Shown here in pieces: positions 62,861-64,000 of a stretch of 64,000 nucleotides of DNA. Both the position numbers and the translations under genes were made by a program. The first letter of the stretch is position 1. Each line of letters begins with the position of its first letter. A model generated the notes under the pieces. The model was given only the letters and a program-made list of their open reading frames with translations. It had not been told where the DNA came from and searched no databases. Origin of the DNA: Poecilobothrus nobilitatus (lineage: Eukaryota; Arthropoda; Insecta; Diptera; Dolichopodidae). The DNA lies in contig OX352772.1 in assembly GCA_947095535.1 (NCBI GenBank), positions 55,199,445 through 55,263,444 on the forward strand, read 5' to 3'.

Positions 62861-64000
62861 TGATGATCAAGTTTTATGGCAACAACTTCTGTAAAATTTG
62901 GTTGTGCTGGTGCAGCGGGTTCGGGTAGCTGCCATACAACTTCTCCGTTTAAATGAGAATAACTCAGTGTTTATTGAAGCTAGGAATCTGAAATTTAGTA
63001 AAGAGGTGTCGAGTTACATGCCAACAACTTTTGTGAAATTTGGTTGGTCTAGAGCAGACGGTTCAGACTTCTTGCACCTCTTGGAACCTAATGAAGCTGG
63101 GCGTCTGAAATTTTGCAAATGATGATCAAGTTTTATGGCAACAACTTTTGTAAAATTTGGTTGTGGTGGTGCGGCGGGTTCGGGTAGCTGCCATACAACT
63201 TATCCGGTTAAATGAGAATAACTCAGTGTTTATTTAAGCTAGGAATCTGAAATTTAGTAAAGAAGTGTCGAGTTATATGCCAACAACTTTTGTAAAATTT
63301 GTTTGGTCTAGAGCAGCCGGTTCAGACTTCTTGCACCTCTTGGAACCTAATGAAGCTAGGCGTCTGAAATTTTGCAAATGATGATCAAGTTTTATGGCAA
63401 CAACTTCTACAAAATTTGGTTGTGCTGGTGCGACGGGTTCGGGTAGCTGCCATACAAAATCTCTTTTTAAATGAAAAGAACTCAGTGTCCGTCCGCACGA
63501 TAACTCAAAAAATAGAGGAGCTAGGAGGCTGAAAATTTTTTTACGTCACTTTTGTAAAATTGTTAGTTTTGCTATTTAACTCCAGCATTTTCTGTCCCCG
63601 GGTTCGGGTAGCTGCCATACAACTTCTTTCTTTAAATAGAAATAACCCAGTGTCTGTTCAATCTAGGTATCTGAAATTTTGCGAATGATGATCAAGTTTT
63701 ATGGCAACAACTTCTACAAAATTTGGTTGTGGTGGTGCGACGGGTTCGGGTAGCTGCCATACAAAATCTCTTTTTAAATGAAAAGAACTCAGTATCCGTC
63801 CGCACGATAACTCAAAAAATAAAGGAGCTAGGAGGCTGAAATTTTTTTTACGTCACTCTTGCAAAATTGTTAGTTTTGCTATTTAACTCCAGTATTTTCG
63901 GCCGCCGGGTTCGAGTAGCTGCCATACAACTTCTTTCTTTAAATAGAAATAACCCAGTGTCTGTTCAATCTAGGTATCTGAAATTTTGCAAATGATGATG
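62861..64000. repeat. Tandem array with a ~259-bp then ~307-bp period
   Basis: GATGATCAAGTTTTATGGCA recurs at about 62862, 63121, 63380 and 63687, giving spacings near 259, 259 and 307 bp. The later units include a piece of the microsatellite end itself: GTCCGTCCGCACGATAACTC at about 63488, and nearly the same at about 63796. The array has therefore captured sequence from beside the (GTCC)n run. Confidence 0.8.

Larger units (their letters stand above)
62496..64000 (+). mobile_element. Family 3 element with expanded tandem interior, cut by window end
   Basis: The left end reads TATACCCGTATGAACTATG, then AAATTTGCCATTACGTTTGT and GACACCTTAAAGGAGTCGAG. The mini-me-like core (GGCTCAGAATCGAATTCTG) leads into (GTCC)9 at 62634-62669 and GCACGATAACTCAAAAAATA. 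The interior is a tandem array continuing past 64000, so the hairpin end is not seen. It is the best-preserved family 3 left end in the window. Frames such as 62898-63122 are array read-through. Confidence 0.72.

Overview
This window looks like gene-poor, strongly A+T-rich nuclear DNA of an insect, most likely a fly (Diptera). The main clue is a repeated module of (GTCC)n, a short core and (TA)n. This matches the published dipteran mini-me / DINE-1 type of microsatellite-carrying element. Other clues are jockey/CR1-like and RTE-like LINE relics, several tRNA-derived SINE families, and the lack of compact bacterial-type ORFs. I found no intact host protein gene, no rRNA and no credible functional tRNA. 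The open frames are short. They are remnants of LINEs, chance frames in repeats, or unrecognised. The window could be intergenic or lie inside one or more very large introns.

Layout. 1-4182 holds two facing copies of element family 1. Their ~1.2-kb inner parts are near-identical inverted duplicates separated by 467 bp, and both carry a ~147-bp tandem array. 6488-7035 is an old family-3 element. 8015-10515 is a decayed jockey/CR1-like LINE, followed by an unassigned duplicated block and a tRNA-like relic at 11165-11245. 12384-13092 is a TIR transposon/MITE with an 8-9-bp target-site duplication. 15135-15329 is SINE A. 16320-17353 is a solitary family-1 element with its own diverged tandem array. 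19566-26713 holds three family-2 elements: A and B in one direction, C opposite. B and C form a second large inverted pair around a ~2-kb spacer that contains two small foldback elements. 33933-34474 is a SINE inside a SINE, each with a visible target-site duplication. The rest contains scattered family-3 elements (37650, 44575, 51094, 57456, 62496), a decayed family-2 piece (41040), more SINEs (47243, 55327, 58741, 61934) and two more LINE relics (45100, 59790).

How the parts relate. The three families share one architecture. One end has a (GTCC)n microsatellite and mini-me-like core about 100-180 bp from a terminal TAxACCC-type motif. The interior is variable and often tandemly repeated. 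At the other end an inverted copy of the TACCC-type motif is followed by a short hairpin and a C/T-rich terminus (often TTCCTCGTTT). This best fits non-autonomous Helentron-associated (DINE-1-like) elements. No Rep/helicase gene is present, so that assignment is inference. For these elements, strand '+' means microsatellite end first and hairpin end last. I saw no evidence of a novel protein-coding system. The most unusual aspect is the repeated conversion of one mobile-element type into satellite-like arrays and into large tail-to-tail inverted pairs.
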